A stretch of DNA of 64,000 bases from Sandaracinaceae bacterium (GCA_016706685.1 JADJJE010000011.1:248001-312000), one strand, 5' to 3'; counted from the stretch's first letter, positions 9,008 to 17,999 are shown. Notes: generated by a model from the sequence alone, not told the origin. Made by a program: numbers and translations.

Positions 9008-10519
9008 ATGCCCGCCTCCGTGAGTCTCAGCCTCGACCAGTTTCGCGCGCTCGCGCGTGAGCCCGGGGTCACCGTCATCCCGCTCTTCCGCGAGATCCTC
9101 GCCGACGTGGTCACCCCGGTGGTGGCGCAGGCCACGCTGGGCAGCGCCGAAGGCAGCTTCCTGCTGGAGAGCGTGGTCGGCGGCGAGAAGTGGGCGCGCT
9201 ACAGCTTCGTGGGCTTCGACCCGCAGCGCATCGTGCGCGGCGTGGCCAACCGCTTCGAGACCGTGGTTGGCAGCACCGTCACGCGCGAGGACGGCATCGA
9301 CCCGCTCGAGCGCCTTCGGGAGACGCTGGCCGAGTACGTGCCGCCCCGCGAGGTGGAGGGCCTGCCGCGCTTCTGGGGCGGGGCTGTGGGCTACGTGACC
9401 TACGACGCCGTGCGGCGCTTCGAGCCCAAGGTGGGCGCTGCGCTCGGCCCGGACGACGAGTGGGAGTTCTGCTTCGGCATCGGCGGCACGCTGCTCATCT
9501 TCGACAGCGTGAAGCAGGTCATCAAGGTGGTGGCCCCCGCGCACGTGCCCGCTGGCGCCGACGTGGACGCCGCGTACCACGCCGCGGTCGCGCGAGTGGA
9601 AGGCGCCATCGCGCAGCTGGCCACGCCCCGTCATCCGCGCCCGCTGTCGTTGCCCGAGCGACCCAGCCTCGAGCTGCCGCCCAGCAACTTCGAGCGCGCC
9701 CGCTTCGAGGCCGCCGTGGTGCGCGCACAGGAGTACATCCGCGCCGGAGACATCTTCCAGGTGGTGCTCTCGCAGCGCTTCCGCGTGCCCCTCACGCCGG
9801 GCTTCGACGTCTACGACGTCTACCGCGCCATGCGGTCCATCAACCCGTCTCCGTACATGTACTTCCTGCGCTTCTCGGAGCTGCAGATCGCGGGCGCCAG
9901 CCCCGAGACGCTGGTGCGCTTGGAAGACGGCGTGGTCAGCGTGCGCCCCATCGCCGGCACGCGTCACCGCGGGGCCACAGCGGAAGAAGACCAGGCCATC
10001 GCGGAAGAGCTGCTGGCCGACCCGAAGGAACGCGCCGAGCACGTGATGCTGGTGGACCTGGGCCGCAACGACGTGGGGCGCATCAGCGGCCCTGGCGAGG
10101 TGCGCGTCACCGACCAGATGATGATCGAGCGCTACTCGCACGTGATGCACATCGTCTCCAACGTGGAGGGCAAGCTGGCCGCGGGCAGCGACGCGCTCGA
10201 CGTGCTGCGCGCCACCTTCCCGGCCGGGACGCTGAGCGGTGCGCCCAAGGTGCGCGCCATGCAGATCATCGAGGAGCTCGAGCCCGAGCGGCGCGGCGTG
10301 TACGGCGGCGCCGTCGGCTACATCGGCTTCGACGGCAACATGGACGTGGCCATCGCCATCCGCACCGTGGTGGCGCGCGACGGAGCGCTGTTGCTGCAAG
10401 CGGGCGCGGGCGTGGTCGAGGCCTCGGTTCCCGCGTCCGAATGGCAGGAGACCGTCAACAAGGCGAGGGCCGGCTTGGTGGCCCTGTCGGTCGGCGTTTC
10501 GGGCGCAAAACAAGGCTGA
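9008..10519 (+). CDS. trpE: anthranilate synthase component I
   Basis: Converts chorismate with ammonia or glutamine-derived nitrogen to anthranilate, the first step of tryptophan synthesis. 503 aa, the usual TrpE length. The N-terminal domain carries the feedback region (LLESVVGGEKWARYSF) that normally binds tryptophan. The C-terminal chorismate-binding domain holds AGDIFQVVLSQRF, SPYMYFL, the IAGTRHRG segment, DLGRNDVGRI and the FPAGTLSGAPKVRAM and GGAVGYI motifs. All expected catalytic segments are present. The ATG at 9008 is chosen over the upstream in-frame codon at 8972 because the promoter lies between them. No trpG, trpD or trpC gene is close by, so the pathway is dispersed in this genome. 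A tRNA-Asp gene follows. Confidence 0.95.
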   Translation: MPASVSLSLDQFRALAREPGVTVIPLFREILADVVTPVVAQATLGSAEGSFLLESVVGGEKWARYSFVGFDPQRIVRGVANRFETVVGSTVTREDGIDPLERLRETLAEYVPPREVEGLPRFWGGAVGYVTYDAVRRFEPKVGAALGPDDEWEFCFGIGGTLLIFDSVKQVIKVVAPAHVPAGADVDAAYHAAVARVEGAIAQLATPRHPRPLSLPERPSLELPPSNFERARFEAAVVRAQEYIRAGDIFQVVLSQRFRVPLTPGFDVYDVYRAMRSINPSPYMYFLRFSELQIAGASPETLVRLEDGVVSVRPIAGTRHRGATAEEDQAIAEELLADPKERAEHVMLVDLGRNDVGRISGPGEVRVTDQMMIERYSHVMHIVSNVEGKLAAGSDALDVLRATFPAGTLSGAPKVRAMQIIEELEPERRGVYGGAVGYIGFDGNMDVAIAIRTVVARDGALLLQAGAGVVEASVPASEWQETVNKARAGLVALSVGVSGAKQG

Positions 10520-10539
10520 CGAAAAGTTCTCCGAAACCT

Positions 10540-10568
10540 TTGACAGCGCCACGAGGGGGCGCTAGAAG
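10540..10568 (+). promoter_or_regulatory. promoter of the tRNA-Asp gene
   Basis: Consensus TTGACA (10540-10545), 17-bp spacer, TAGAAG (10563-10568), about 44 bases before the tRNA. The spacer itself carries a GCGCC/GGCGC inverted repeat. Confidence 0.65.
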
Positions 10569-10611
10569 GTGCGTCCGTTGACGGGGCCAAGGCTCCTGAG
10601 ACACCCCACCA

Positions 10612-10685
<74 letters not shown>

Positions 10686-10693
10686 CTGGTAAG

Positions 10694-10715
10694 ACCCCCT
10701 GAGCAATCAGGGGGT
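10694..10715 (+). terminator. intrinsic terminator after tRNA-Asp
   Basis: Perfect 9-bp stem (ACCCCCTGA/TCAGGGGGT) with a GCAA tetraloop, followed by TTTGTTTTT. Confidence 0.92.
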
Positions 10716-10754
10716 TTTGTTTTTCCGTCTCCGACCACATCCCCCGTGGGCTGC

Positions 10755-11294
10755 TCAGAGACGCTCTTCAATCCAGCGCGAGACGCTCTCGGCATCACGC
10801 AGCCCGAGCGTCAACGGCAACGTGAGCGTGCGCTGATCCCGCAGCTGCAGCTGGATGAGGTACGGCTGAGGCACGGGGTACCCGCGGTACTTCGCGGGGT
10901 TCCAGAACGACGGTGGGCGGAGCGCCATGCGTGCCCCGCCCAGCTGCCCGAGCGCCACACGCCGCTCACGGAACGGCCACAGCGGCCCGAACGCAAAGCG
11001 CAGCTCGCCACCGTCCACCCTCAGCGCCGATCGGTTCACCAGCGCACGGACCGCCGCGTAGACCAGCGCGAGCCCCACCACCAACACAGGGAGAGCCCCC
11101 AGCGCATCGCCCGGCAGCTCGCCCTGGATCAGGAACAGCATCATCGGCAGCACGATCACCAGTCCCCACGAGCCGAACATGAGCACCGGGACGAAGCGCG
11201 TCCGCGACCGAAACCGCAAGACCCGCGAGTCCCCCTCACCCGCGCCCTCCCGCACCAGCACGTCCCCTGCCACAGCGTCCGAGTAGTCGCTCAT
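10755..11294 (-). CDS. two-helix membrane protein with PH-like cytoplasmic part
   Basis: 179 aa from the ATG at 11294; the reading frame continues upstream only as a shadow of glyA. An N-terminal arm is followed by two transmembrane helices (~35-60, with WGLVIVLPMMLFLI, and ~70-92, with LPVLVVGLALVYAAVRALV). A strand-rich tail with RVDGGELRFAFGPLW and YLIQLQLRDQRTLTLPL follows, and a final amphipathic helix ends the protein. The 'two helices then PH-like barrel' layout is common in uncharacterised bacterial membrane proteins. It is divergent from glyA. No function can be assigned. Confidence 0.6.
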   Translation of the reverse strand: MSDYSDAVAGDVLVREGAGEGDSRVLRFRSRTRFVPVLMFGSWGLVIVLPMMLFLIQGELPGDALGALPVLVVGLALVYAAVRALVNRSALRVDGGELRFAFGPLWPFRERRVALGQLGGARMALRPPSFWNPAKYRGYPVPQPYLIQLQLRDQRTLTLPLTLGLRDAESVSRWIEERL

Positions 11295-11316
11295 CGCAGG
11301 AGAGCATAGCGCGGCT

Positions 11317-11345
11317 TTGTCATGGCCCGCTCCGCCTGCTACATG
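11317..11345 (+). promoter_or_regulatory. predicted promoter of glyA
   Basis: TTGTCA (11317-11322), 17-bp spacer, TACATG (11340-11345). It leaves a leader of about 57 bases with a GGAGGAG Shine-Dalgarno sequence at ~11396-11402. No glycine or SAM riboswitch fold was recognised in the leader. Confidence 0.5.
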
Positions 11346-11408
11346 CTGGCGCGTCCGCCGGCCACGCGACTCCCTCGCGACGCTGACCGTTGGCGGAGGA
11401 GAAGCCGC

Positions 11409-12662
11409 ATGTCCGAGCTGCAGCAGATGGATCCCGAGATCGCCAACCTCATCACCCGTGAGGAGGCCCGGCAGCACCGCACCATGCGCCTGATCCCCTC
11501 GGAGAACTACGCCTGGCCGGCCGTCATGGAGGCCTGCGGCAGCGTCCTCAACAACAAGTACTCCGAGGGCTACCCCGGCAAGCGCTACTACGAGGGCCAG
11601 GAGTTCATCGACGGCGTGGAGTCGTTGGCCATCTCGCGCGTGAAGGAGCTGTTCGGCGTGGACCACGCCAACGTGCAGCCCTACTCCGGCTCGCCGGCCA
11701 ACCTCGCGGTCTACTTCGCGTTCTGCAAGCCCGGCGACACCGTCATGGGCATGGGCCTGCCCAGCGGCGGCCACCTCACGCACGGCTGGAACGTCAGCAT
11801 CAGCGGCGCCTACTTCAACGCCGTGCAGTACGGCGTGCGTCAGTCGGACCACCTCATCGACTTCGATCAGGTCGCGTCACTCGCCCGCGAGCACAAGCCC
11901 AAGCTGCTCTTCTGCGGCGCCACCGCCTACCCGCGCCTCATCGACTTCGCGCGCTTCGCGGAGATCGCGCGCGAGGTGGGCGCCATCCTGGTGGCCGACA
12001 TCGCGCACATCAGCGGCCTGGTGGCCGGCGGCGCGCACCCGAGCCCGGTGGGCCTCGCCGAGGTGATCAGCTCCACCACGCACAAGACCCTGCGCGGACC
12101 GCGCGGCGGCATGATCATGTGCGACCAGAAGCACCAGAAGGCCATCGACAAGTCGGTGTTCCCGGGCCTCCAGGGCGGTCCCCACAACGGCACCACCGCG
12201 GGCATCGCCGTCGCCGCCAAGCTGGCCATGACCCCCGAGTTCAAGCAGTACGCGGCCAACGTGGTGGAGAACGCGCGCGTCCTCGCGCAGCGCCTCGAGG
12301 AGCGTGGCTTCGCGCTCATCACCGGGGGCACCGACAACCACCTGGTGCTCATGGACCTCACGCCCAAGGGCGTGTCCGGCAAGATCGCCGCGCAGGCGCT
12401 GGACCGCGCCGGCATCGTGACCAACTACAACTCCATCCCCTTCGACCCGCGCAAGCCGTTCGATCCGAGTGGCGTGCGCATCGGCACGCCCGCCATCACG
12501 GCGCGCGGCATGGGGCCCGCCGAGATGCGTCAGCTGGGCGACTGGATGGCCGACGTGGTGGAAGACGTCGAGAACGCCGGCAAGCTCGCCGGCATCGCCG
12601 CCGACGTGAAGGCGCTTTGCGACCAGTTCCCCGCGCCCGGCATCCCCGTCACCGCATCGTGA
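11409..12662 (+). CDS. glyA: serine hydroxymethyltransferase
   Basis: PLP enzyme interconverting serine and glycine while loading tetrahydrofolate with a one-carbon unit. 417 aa, the standard bacterial length. Visible motifs are RLIPSENYAWPAV, NKYSEGYPGKRYYEGQEFID, VQPYSGSPANLAVY and the PLP-lysine region SSTTHKTLRGPRGG (~residues 220-234). The C-terminal segments VTNYNSIPFDPRKPFDPSG and RIGTPAITARGMG are also present. The start is set by GGAGGAG eight bases upstream. The tetR gene follows after 28 bases and may be co-transcribed. Confidence 0.96.
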   Translation: MSELQQMDPEIANLITREEARQHRTMRLIPSENYAWPAVMEACGSVLNNKYSEGYPGKRYYEGQEFIDGVESLAISRVKELFGVDHANVQPYSGSPANLAVYFAFCKPGDTVMGMGLPSGGHLTHGWNVSISGAYFNAVQYGVRQSDHLIDFDQVASLAREHKPKLLFCGATAYPRLIDFARFAEIAREVGAILVADIAHISGLVAGGAHPSPVGLAEVISSTTHKTLRGPRGGMIMCDQKHQKAIDKSVFPGLQGGPHNGTTAGIAVAAKLAMTPEFKQYAANVVENARVLAQRLEERGFALITGGTDNHLVLMDLTPKGVSGKIAAQALDRAGIVTNYNSIPFDPRKPFDPSGVRIGTPAITARGMGPAEMRQLGDWMADVVEDVENAGKLAGIAADVKALCDQFPAPGIPVTAS

Positions 12663-12690
12663 ACGCTCTCCGCGAGAGGGGAGCGCGAGC

Positions 12691-13383
12691 ATGAGCGCCC
12701 AAGGCGGCGACGAAAACCGCAAGCCTGGGCGGCCGCGCCTGGACGCCGAGCCCACCTTCGACCGCGAGCACGCGCTGCGGGTGGCGCTCCGCGTGTTCGC
12801 GCGCGACGGCTTCGAGGGCGCGAGCGTCCGGCAGATCAGCCGCGAGGTGGGCGTCAGCCACACGCTGCTGCACCATTACTTCGGCTCGAAGACCCAGCTC
12901 TGGCAGGCCAGCATCGACCAGAGCTTCGGGGCCATCGGCGCCGAGCTGCTGCCACGCGTGGGGCACCTCCGCGGTGAGCTCTCCATCCTGCAGCAGGTGC
13001 ACGCCCTGGTCGTGCAGTACGTCATGCTGGCGTCCGAGTTCCCCGAGGGCTTCCAGATCGTCACCTACGAAGGAGCGCGTGGTGGCGAGCGCTTGGACTA
13101 CATCCTCGACAACCACGTGCGCCGCTTCCTCGACGTGACGCAACGCATGGTGAAGACGGCGGGCGACCTCGGGCTGATCCGCAAGGTGCCATGGGCGTCG
13201 CTGTTCTTCTTGGTGTTCAGCGGCGGCCCCGCACTCTTGGCTCTGGGCGAGTTCGCGAAGGGCATCGGCGCGCGTCCCGAGGGCATGACCGAGCGCGAGT
13301 TCCTCGAGCAGCACGCGCAGGCCACGGCCGACATGTTCGTGGCAGCCCTCGCGCCCCCCGCCGCCGGCACCTCCAAAAGTTGA
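12691..13383 (+). CDS. TetR/AcrR family transcriptional regulator
   Basis: 230 aa. The N-terminal helix-turn-helix is clear at ~25-70: ALRVALRVFARDGFEGASVRQISREVGVSHTLLHHYFGSKTQLW, written here only as the motif run VRQISREVGVSHTLLHHYF. The C-terminal ligand/dimer domain is helical, with conserved Trp/Tyr positions and a short hydrophobic core, but no inducer can be predicted. It sits 28 bases after glyA and has a purine-rich GAGAGGGGAGCG stretch before the ATG. TetR proteins often control neighbours, so glyA or the VanW-type gene downstream are the first candidates. Confidence 0.88.
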   Translation: MSAQGGDENRKPGRPRLDAEPTFDREHALRVALRVFARDGFEGASVRQISREVGVSHTLLHHYFGSKTQLWQASIDQSFGAIGAELLPRVGHLRGELSILQQVHALVVQYVMLASEFPEGFQIVTYEGARGGERLDYILDNHVRRFLDVTQRMVKTAGDLGLIRKVPWASLFFLVFSGGPALLALGEFAKGIGARPEGMTEREFLEQHAQATADMFVAALAPPAAGTSKS

Positions 13384-13415
13384 CCTGAACCGCTGGGAGC
13401 TGCGATTTCTCGCGG

Positions 13416-14954
13416 GTGAACTCTCCTTCGCGATGGTGGACGCACGCGCGCACGGCGGTCGGTGTCGGCATGCTCGGTGGCGCCGCGCTCCTGAGCCTGC
13501 CTTCCGTCTTGCCCTCGCGCGCGGCCGCCACGGACCAGAGCGCCCCGCCGCTGGTGCGCATTGCCGGGCAGCGTGTGGAGCTGACCGACCCAGCGGCCCA
13601 GGCGCGGCGCATCGCCGACGAGTGGGCCCACGCCCCGCAGCGCTTGCAGCTCACGGAGCAGACGCTGCTGCGCACGCGCGCGGAGCTGGGCGGGAGCGTG
13701 GACGTGGAGCACCTCACGCGCTTGCTGACCGACGTGCAGAACCCCGCGAGCGCCCTGCGGCGCCGGGCCGAGAGCGCGAGCGAGTTGGAGCTTGCGCTGC
13801 CCGTGCGCTTCGACGCCGAGCCAGCACGCGAGCTGCTGTTGGAGCTCAAGCGCCAGCACGATCACCCACCGAGCGACGCGCGCTTCAACCCGGACACGCG
13901 CGAGGTCATCCCCGAGCGGGCGGGGCTCTCGCTGGACGTGTGGGCCACGCTCGACGACCTCGACGACGCGATGCACCACGGCGCCCCCGAGATCGCCGTG
14001 CGCGTGGTGCGAACGGACGCCCAGCGCACCGCACGAGAGCTGCGCGAGGTGCGCGTGGACGCTCGCCTCGGCGACTTCGAGACTCGCTACAGCCTCAACG
14101 AGAGCGCGGCCGACCGCACGCACAACCTGCGCGTCGCGGCGCGCAAGATCGACGGCCTGGTGCTGCTGCCGGGCGAGGTGTTCGACTTCAACGCCGTGGT
14201 GGGCGAGCGCAACGAGGCCAGCGGCTTCCGCCCGGCTCCGGTCATCGCCGGCGGTGAGCTGGTGGACGGCCTCGGAGGCGGCGCCTGCCAGATCGCGGGC
14301 ACCATCCACGCGGCGGCGTTCTTCGCGGGCCTCACCATCCTCGAGCGCCACCCGCACAGCCGTCCCAGCTTCTACATCAAGCTGGGCCTCGACGCGGCGG
14401 TCAGCTACCCCACCATCAACCTGGTGTTCCGCAACGATCACCCTTTCCCCGTGGTCATCCGCATGCAGCTCGAGGGCGGCGCGGCGCGCTCCGAAGTGCT
14501 GGGGCTCGAGCAGCGCGACATGGTCACGTTCGTGCGGCGCGTGGACGGCGTGACTCCGTACACCGAGTCCGAGACGCAGGACAGCAGCTTGCCCTCCGGC
14601 GTGCGCGTGCTGGGCCAGCGCGGCGTGCCGGGCTTTCGTGTGAGCCGCTGGCGCATCATCCGCAGCATGGAGAGCAACCAGGCGCGCCGCGAAGCCTCCG
14701 TGGACATCTACCCGCCCACCACCCAGATTTGGCGCGTGGGCACCGGGGGCCCGCCTCCCGAGGGCTACGTCGCCGAGGGCGATGGTCACCCCGAGTACAC
14801 GGCCGACGAGTACACCACCATGACCCAGGGCCCGGGCATCCGCGGCACCGACGTGGTGCGCACGCCCGGCTTCTCGGGGCTGCCCGGCTGGACCGCGCGC
14901 ATGGGGATGCCTCAGCCCCCGCTGGTGGAGCCGAGCCCCGAAGACGGCAACTGA
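13416..14954 (+). CDS. VanW family protein with peptidoglycan-binding-4-like domain, exported
   Basis: 512 aa from a GTG. A signal peptide or anchor spans ~8-38 (AVGVGMLGGAALLSLPSVLP, ending in ARAAA-like residues). Residues ~60-200 are helical with paired alpha/beta units, resembling the PG_binding_4 repeat found before VanW domains. The VanW domain is at ~220-350, with the hallmark LPGEVFDFNAVVGER, GGGACQIAGTIHAAAFFAGL and HPHSRPSFYIKLGLDAAVS. VanW proteins are cell-wall associated with unknown chemistry, and the domain also occurs without vancomycin resistance genes. A -35-like TTGACC lies across the tetR stop, so it may have its own promoter. Confidence 0.85.
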   Translation: MNSPSRWWTHARTAVGVGMLGGAALLSLPSVLPSRAAATDQSAPPLVRIAGQRVELTDPAAQARRIADEWAHAPQRLQLTEQTLLRTRAELGGSVDVEHLTRLLTDVQNPASALRRRAESASELELALPVRFDAEPARELLLELKRQHDHPPSDARFNPDTREVIPERAGLSLDVWATLDDLDDAMHHGAPEIAVRVVRTDAQRTARELREVRVDARLGDFETRYSLNESAADRTHNLRVAARKIDGLVLLPGEVFDFNAVVGERNEASGFRPAPVIAGGELVDGLGGGACQIAGTIHAAAFFAGLTILERHPHSRPSFYIKLGLDAAVSYPTINLVFRNDHPFPVVIRMQLEGGAARSEVLGLEQRDMVTFVRRVDGVTPYTESETQDSSLPSGVRVLGQRGVPGFRVSRWRIIRSMESNQARREASVDIYPPTTQIWRVGTGGPPPEGYVAEGDGHPEYTADEYTTMTQGPGIRGTDVVRTPGFSGLPGWTARMGMPQPPLVEPSPEDGN

Positions 14955-14977
14955 CCGGCAACTGACCGGCAACTGAC
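14945..14977 (+). repeat. three tandem copies of an 11-bp unit spanning the stop codon
   Basis: CGGCAACTGAC is repeated exactly three times (14945-14955, 14956-14966, 14967-14977). The first copy contains the TGA stop of the VanW-type gene. Each copy carries a TGA, and because 11 is not a multiple of three these fall in different frames. It looks like a recent slippage product. Confidence 0.9.
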
Positions 14978-15018
14978 GCAGAGACCAACGCGGCATTCCT
15001 GCTATGCTCCGCGCGGTC

Positions 15019-16266
15019 ATGCTCTCGGGTAAACGCATCGTCGTCGGGATCGGTGGCGGCATCGCGGCGTTCAAGGCCGTCGAGCTGGTCCGTGAGCTGG
15101 GTCGTCGTGGCGCGCAGGTGCGCGTGGTCATGACACCCGCGGCCACGCGCTTCGTGGGGCCCATCACCTTCACGGGGCTGCTGGGGCAACCGCCCGTGGT
15201 GGACCTGTGGGACCCCAGCTACCGCGGCGAAGTGCACGTGGAGTTGGGCGAGTGGGCCGACGCGATGGTGGTCGCGCCCGCCACCATGAACCTCATCGCG
15301 CGGGCGGTGCACGGGCACGCCGATGACGCGGTGCTGGCCACCCTCGCGTGTTGCAGCGGGCCACGCGTGTTCGCGCCCGCCATGCACCCGCACATGTGGA
15401 TGCAGCCCTCCACGCAGCGCAACGTCGCCACGCTGCGCAACGATGGCGTCTTGCTGGTGGGTCCCGTAGATGGCCCGCTCGCCAACGGGGGCAGCGGCCT
15501 CGGTCGCATGGCGGAGCCCGTGGCCATCGTGGACGCGCTCGCCGCGCACCTCACGGGAGCGTCCTCGCAGGCCGCCGACCTGGCTGGCCTAAAGGTGCTC
15601 ATCAGCGCAGGCCCCACCTACGAAGACCTCGACCCCGTGCGCTTCCTGGGCAACCGCTCCACCGGCAAGATGGGCTTCGCGCTCGCCGCACGAGCACGCG
15701 CACGCGGCGCGGACGTGGTGCTGGTCAGCGGCCCGGTCACCCTGCCGGATCCCGTAGGGGTCACCACGCAGCGGGTTCGCTCCGCACGCGAGATGCACGC
15801 CGCCGTGAAGACCCGGGTCGCGCAGGGCGTCGACGTGGTCATCATGGCCGCCGCGGTCGCCGACTACCGCCCCGCTGAGCGGGCAGACCAGAAGATCAAG
15901 AAGGCGGGAGACCGTCCGCTCGCGCTGGTTCGCAACCCCGACATCCTGGCAGAGCTGGGGGCCGAGCGGGCCGAGCGCATGGGCAGCTCACCGGGCGCCC
16001 ACCCCGTGCTGATCGGCTTCGCGCTCGAGACCAACGACATCGAGAACCACGCCCGTGGGAAGCTCGCGTCCAAGCGCTGCGACCTCATCGTCGCGAACGA
16101 GGCGCAGCACGGGTTCGGCGGCGACACCAACCTCGCGCACCTGGTCAGCCAGACGGGCATTCGTTCGCTCGAGACCATGAGCAAGGACGCCCTCGACGAC
16201 CAGATCCTGGACGCCGCCCTCGGCATCCACCGAGCCCACGCGCAGCTCCGCGCCACAGGACAGTAG
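15019..16266 (+). CDS. coaBC: bifunctional phosphopantothenoylcysteine decarboxylase / phosphopantothenate-cysteine ligase
   Basis: Catalyses two consecutive steps of coenzyme A synthesis: CTP-dependent ligation of cysteine to phosphopantothenate, then FMN-dependent decarboxylation. About 415 aa. The CoaC half (~1-180) shows GIGGGIAAFKAVELV, the catalytic His/Asn region APATMNLIARAVHG and APAMHPHMW. The CoaB half (~190-400) shows the nucleotide-binding ISAGPTYEDLDPVRFLGNRS, GKMGFALA, MAAAVADYRP and KIKK. The ATG at 15019 is preferred over one at 15004 because a TATGCT -10-like element covers 15003-15008. The kinase gene begins immediately after the TAG stop. Confidence 0.94.
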   Translation: MLSGKRIVVGIGGGIAAFKAVELVRELGRRGAQVRVVMTPAATRFVGPITFTGLLGQPPVVDLWDPSYRGEVHVELGEWADAMVVAPATMNLIARAVHGHADDAVLATLACCSGPRVFAPAMHPHMWMQPSTQRNVATLRNDGVLLVGPVDGPLANGGSGLGRMAEPVAIVDALAAHLTGASSQAADLAGLKVLISAGPTYEDLDPVRFLGNRSTGKMGFALAARARARGADVVLVSGPVTLPDPVGVTTQRVRSAREMHAAVKTRVAQGVDVVIMAAAVADYRPAERADQKIKKAGDRPLALVRNPDILAELGAERAERMGSSPGAHPVLIGFALETNDIENHARGKLASKRCDLIVANEAQHGFGGDTNLAHLVSQTGIRSLETMSKDALDDQILDAALGIHRAHAQLRATGQ

Positions 16267-17349
16267 ATGGCCGAAATCTCACGCCCCAGCATGCTCTCGT
16301 TCCTCGGTCAGGTGCTCGACGGGCGCTACCGCATCACCTCCGTGCTGGGCGAGGGCGGCATGGGCGTGGTCTACCGCGCCGAGCAGATCGGCGGCCCGGC
16401 CGTGGCCGTGAAGGTGCTGCACGACGACCTGGTGGACACCCCCGAGCTGCGCGAGCGCTTCGAGCGTGAGGCGCGCGCGCTGTTCGCGCTCGAGCACCCC
16501 AACGTGCTCAGCGTGCACGACTTCGGCGTGGCCAGCGGCAGCCCCTACCTGGTCATGGAGCTGCTGTCGGGCCAGCCACTCGACAAGTACCTCGAAGACA
16601 ACTCGCCCGAGCCACACGAGGCGCTGCACATCGCGCGGCAGATCCTCACTGGCCTCGCCTTCGCGCATGCCAAGGGCGTAGCGCACCGTGACTTGAAGTC
16701 CGAGAACGTCTTCCTGCCCACCCTGCCGGATGGTTCGTTGGGCGCCAAGCTGTTGGACTTCGGCCTGGTGAAGTTCATGGACGACGACCGCTGGGGCGAA
16801 TCCAAGAAGCTCACCATGCAGGGCTCGGTCTTCGGAACACCGGCCTACATGGCACCCGAGCAGTGCACCGGGGCCCCGTCCGACGCGCGCACGGACGTGT
16901 ACTCCATGGGCTGCATCCTCTTCGAGCTGCTCACCGGTGTGTGGCCCTTCATGGAGGAAAACCAGGTGATGATGTTCCGCGCGCACCTGATGACGCCGCC
17001 GCCCACGCTCGCGTCGGCCAGCGACTCGTACGAGTTCGTGGCGGACCTCGAGGCCATCATCGCGCGCGCGCTCGCGAAGAAGCCCGAAGAGCGGTTTCAG
17101 GACGGCGGGCAGATGCTGGCCGCGCTCAACGCGCTACCCGCCGTGGTGCATCGCCCGAAGGGCAGCGGCACGGTGGCCGCGCCGCACACGGCCGCGCTGG
17201 GCATGGCACCCGTGCCCGTGCTAGCCGGCCCGCCCGCGCACTCCACGTCGCAGCAAGGCAACCCCATGCTCCCCGTTCTCGTGGTGGGCATCGTGGTCGT
17301 GGTGCTCGTCGTCGCCGGCGCAGCGATGGCCGCGCTCTTCATGTTCTAG
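16267..17349 (+). CDS. Ser/Thr protein kinase, C-terminal tail-anchored
   Basis: Hanks-type eukaryotic-like kinase, 360 aa. The Gly-rich loop GEGGMGVVYRAE is at ~28 and the VAVKVL lysine follows. The catalytic loop is HRDLKSENVF (~140) and the DFG motif is DFGLVKF (~164). The activation segment has GTPAYMAPEQ, so all catalytic residues are present. A proline/alanine linker leads to a single transmembrane helix at the extreme C-terminus (~335-360, rich in V and A) with no periplasmic sensor. The kinase is thus held on the inner face of the membrane. The ATG abuts the coaBC stop with no gap, so the two form one transcript. Confidence 0.92.
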   Translation: MAEISRPSMLSFLGQVLDGRYRITSVLGEGGMGVVYRAEQIGGPAVAVKVLHDDLVDTPELRERFEREARALFALEHPNVLSVHDFGVASGSPYLVMELLSGQPLDKYLEDNSPEPHEALHIARQILTGLAFAHAKGVAHRDLKSENVFLPTLPDGSLGAKLLDFGLVKFMDDDRWGESKKLTMQGSVFGTPAYMAPEQCTGAPSDARTDVYSMGCILFELLTGVWPFMEENQVMMFRAHLMTPPPTLASASDSYEFVADLEAIIARALAKKPEERFQDGGQMLAALNALPAVVHRPKGSGTVAAPHTAALGMAPVPVLAGPPAHSTSQQGNPMLPVLVVGIVVVVLVVAGAAMAALFMF

Positions 17350-17374
17350 TGCTCACCTACGGAGCGCAGGGCGC

Positions 17375-17872
17375 CTAGCGGACTGCGTCCCAGGCCTGCT
17401 TCACGCTCAAGTACGTCTGGATGGCGCTCTCGGTGAGGTCCAGCGCGCCCTCGGCCACGAGGCGCTCGTGGATCTTCTGCGGCTCGCGCTCCCAGCCCTT
17501 GGGCAGGTCCAGCTTCACGTTGAGCGGCACGCCGCCCAGCTGACCGGCCTCTTCCAGCTTCCAGAGCGCCTCGGCGGCGAGGAACTGGCCGGCCGTGATG
17601 CGCACCTCGGGCGACAGGTGGCTGGCGAGCGGGAACACCTCGTAGAAGCCCACCGCGTCTTTCTGGCCGCCGAGCTGCTTGCGCAACGCCGCGAACGTGA
17701 CCGCAGGCACGGGCAGCTCGATGAGGTCCACGCCGGCCACATCCAGGCCGTGTGCGGCCATGAGGGCGCGCTCCATGGCGTCTCCATGGCTCTGGGTGAG
17801 GACAGCCGCGCGCGCGCCTTGATCGAGCAAGACGGTGACGACGATATAGGGGCGAGGATCCTTCTCAGTCAT
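17375..17872 (-). CDS. hypothetical protein
   Basis: 165 aa from the ATG at 17872. I do not recognise the family. The first half looks alpha/beta: IVVTVLLDQGARAAVLT, MERALMAAHGLDVAGVDLIELPVPAVTFAALR. The second half is helical (EVRITAGQFLAAEALWKLEEA) with a basic/acidic tail. There is no signal peptide, membrane segment or Cys motif, so it is probably cytosolic. It converges on the kinase gene with only 25 bases between and no terminator visible. The region just upstream (17891-17911) contains an imperfect palindrome, CCCAA...TTGGG around GCG/CGC, that could be an operator. Confidence 0.6.
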   Translation of the reverse strand: MTEKDPRPYIVVTVLLDQGARAAVLTQSHGDAMERALMAAHGLDVAGVDLIELPVPAVTFAALRKQLGGQKDAVGFYEVFPLASHLSPEVRITAGQFLAAEALWKLEEAGQLGGVPLNVKLDLPKGWEREPQKIHERLVAEGALDLTESAIQTYLSVKQAWDAVR

Positions 17873-17962
17873 GGCAGTGCACGCGACTTACCCCAAACGC
17901 GAGCGCTTGGGTAGCAGAGAGAGACAATCATCCTCCGCGAGGTGACCGACACGCACGCGTGG

Positions 17963-17991
17963 CTGTCGCGCGCTCCGCTTCGTGCTACATG
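17963..17991 (+). promoter_or_regulatory. predicted near-leaderless promoter for the macro-like/tudor protein
   Basis: CTGTCG (17963-17968), 17-bp spacer, TACATG (17986-17991), then 8 bases to the ATG at 18000. The -35/-10 pair closely resembles that of glyA (TTGTCA/TACATG). Confidence 0.4.
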
Positions 17992-17999
17992 CGCCGGGC

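Noticed and set aside
8972..9008. trp attenuator or leader peptide
   Set aside because: The predicted start of transcription is at the trpE start codon, so no leader is available.
8315..10552. 745-aa minus-strand frame over trpE
   Set aside because: Antisense of trpE with shadow composition.
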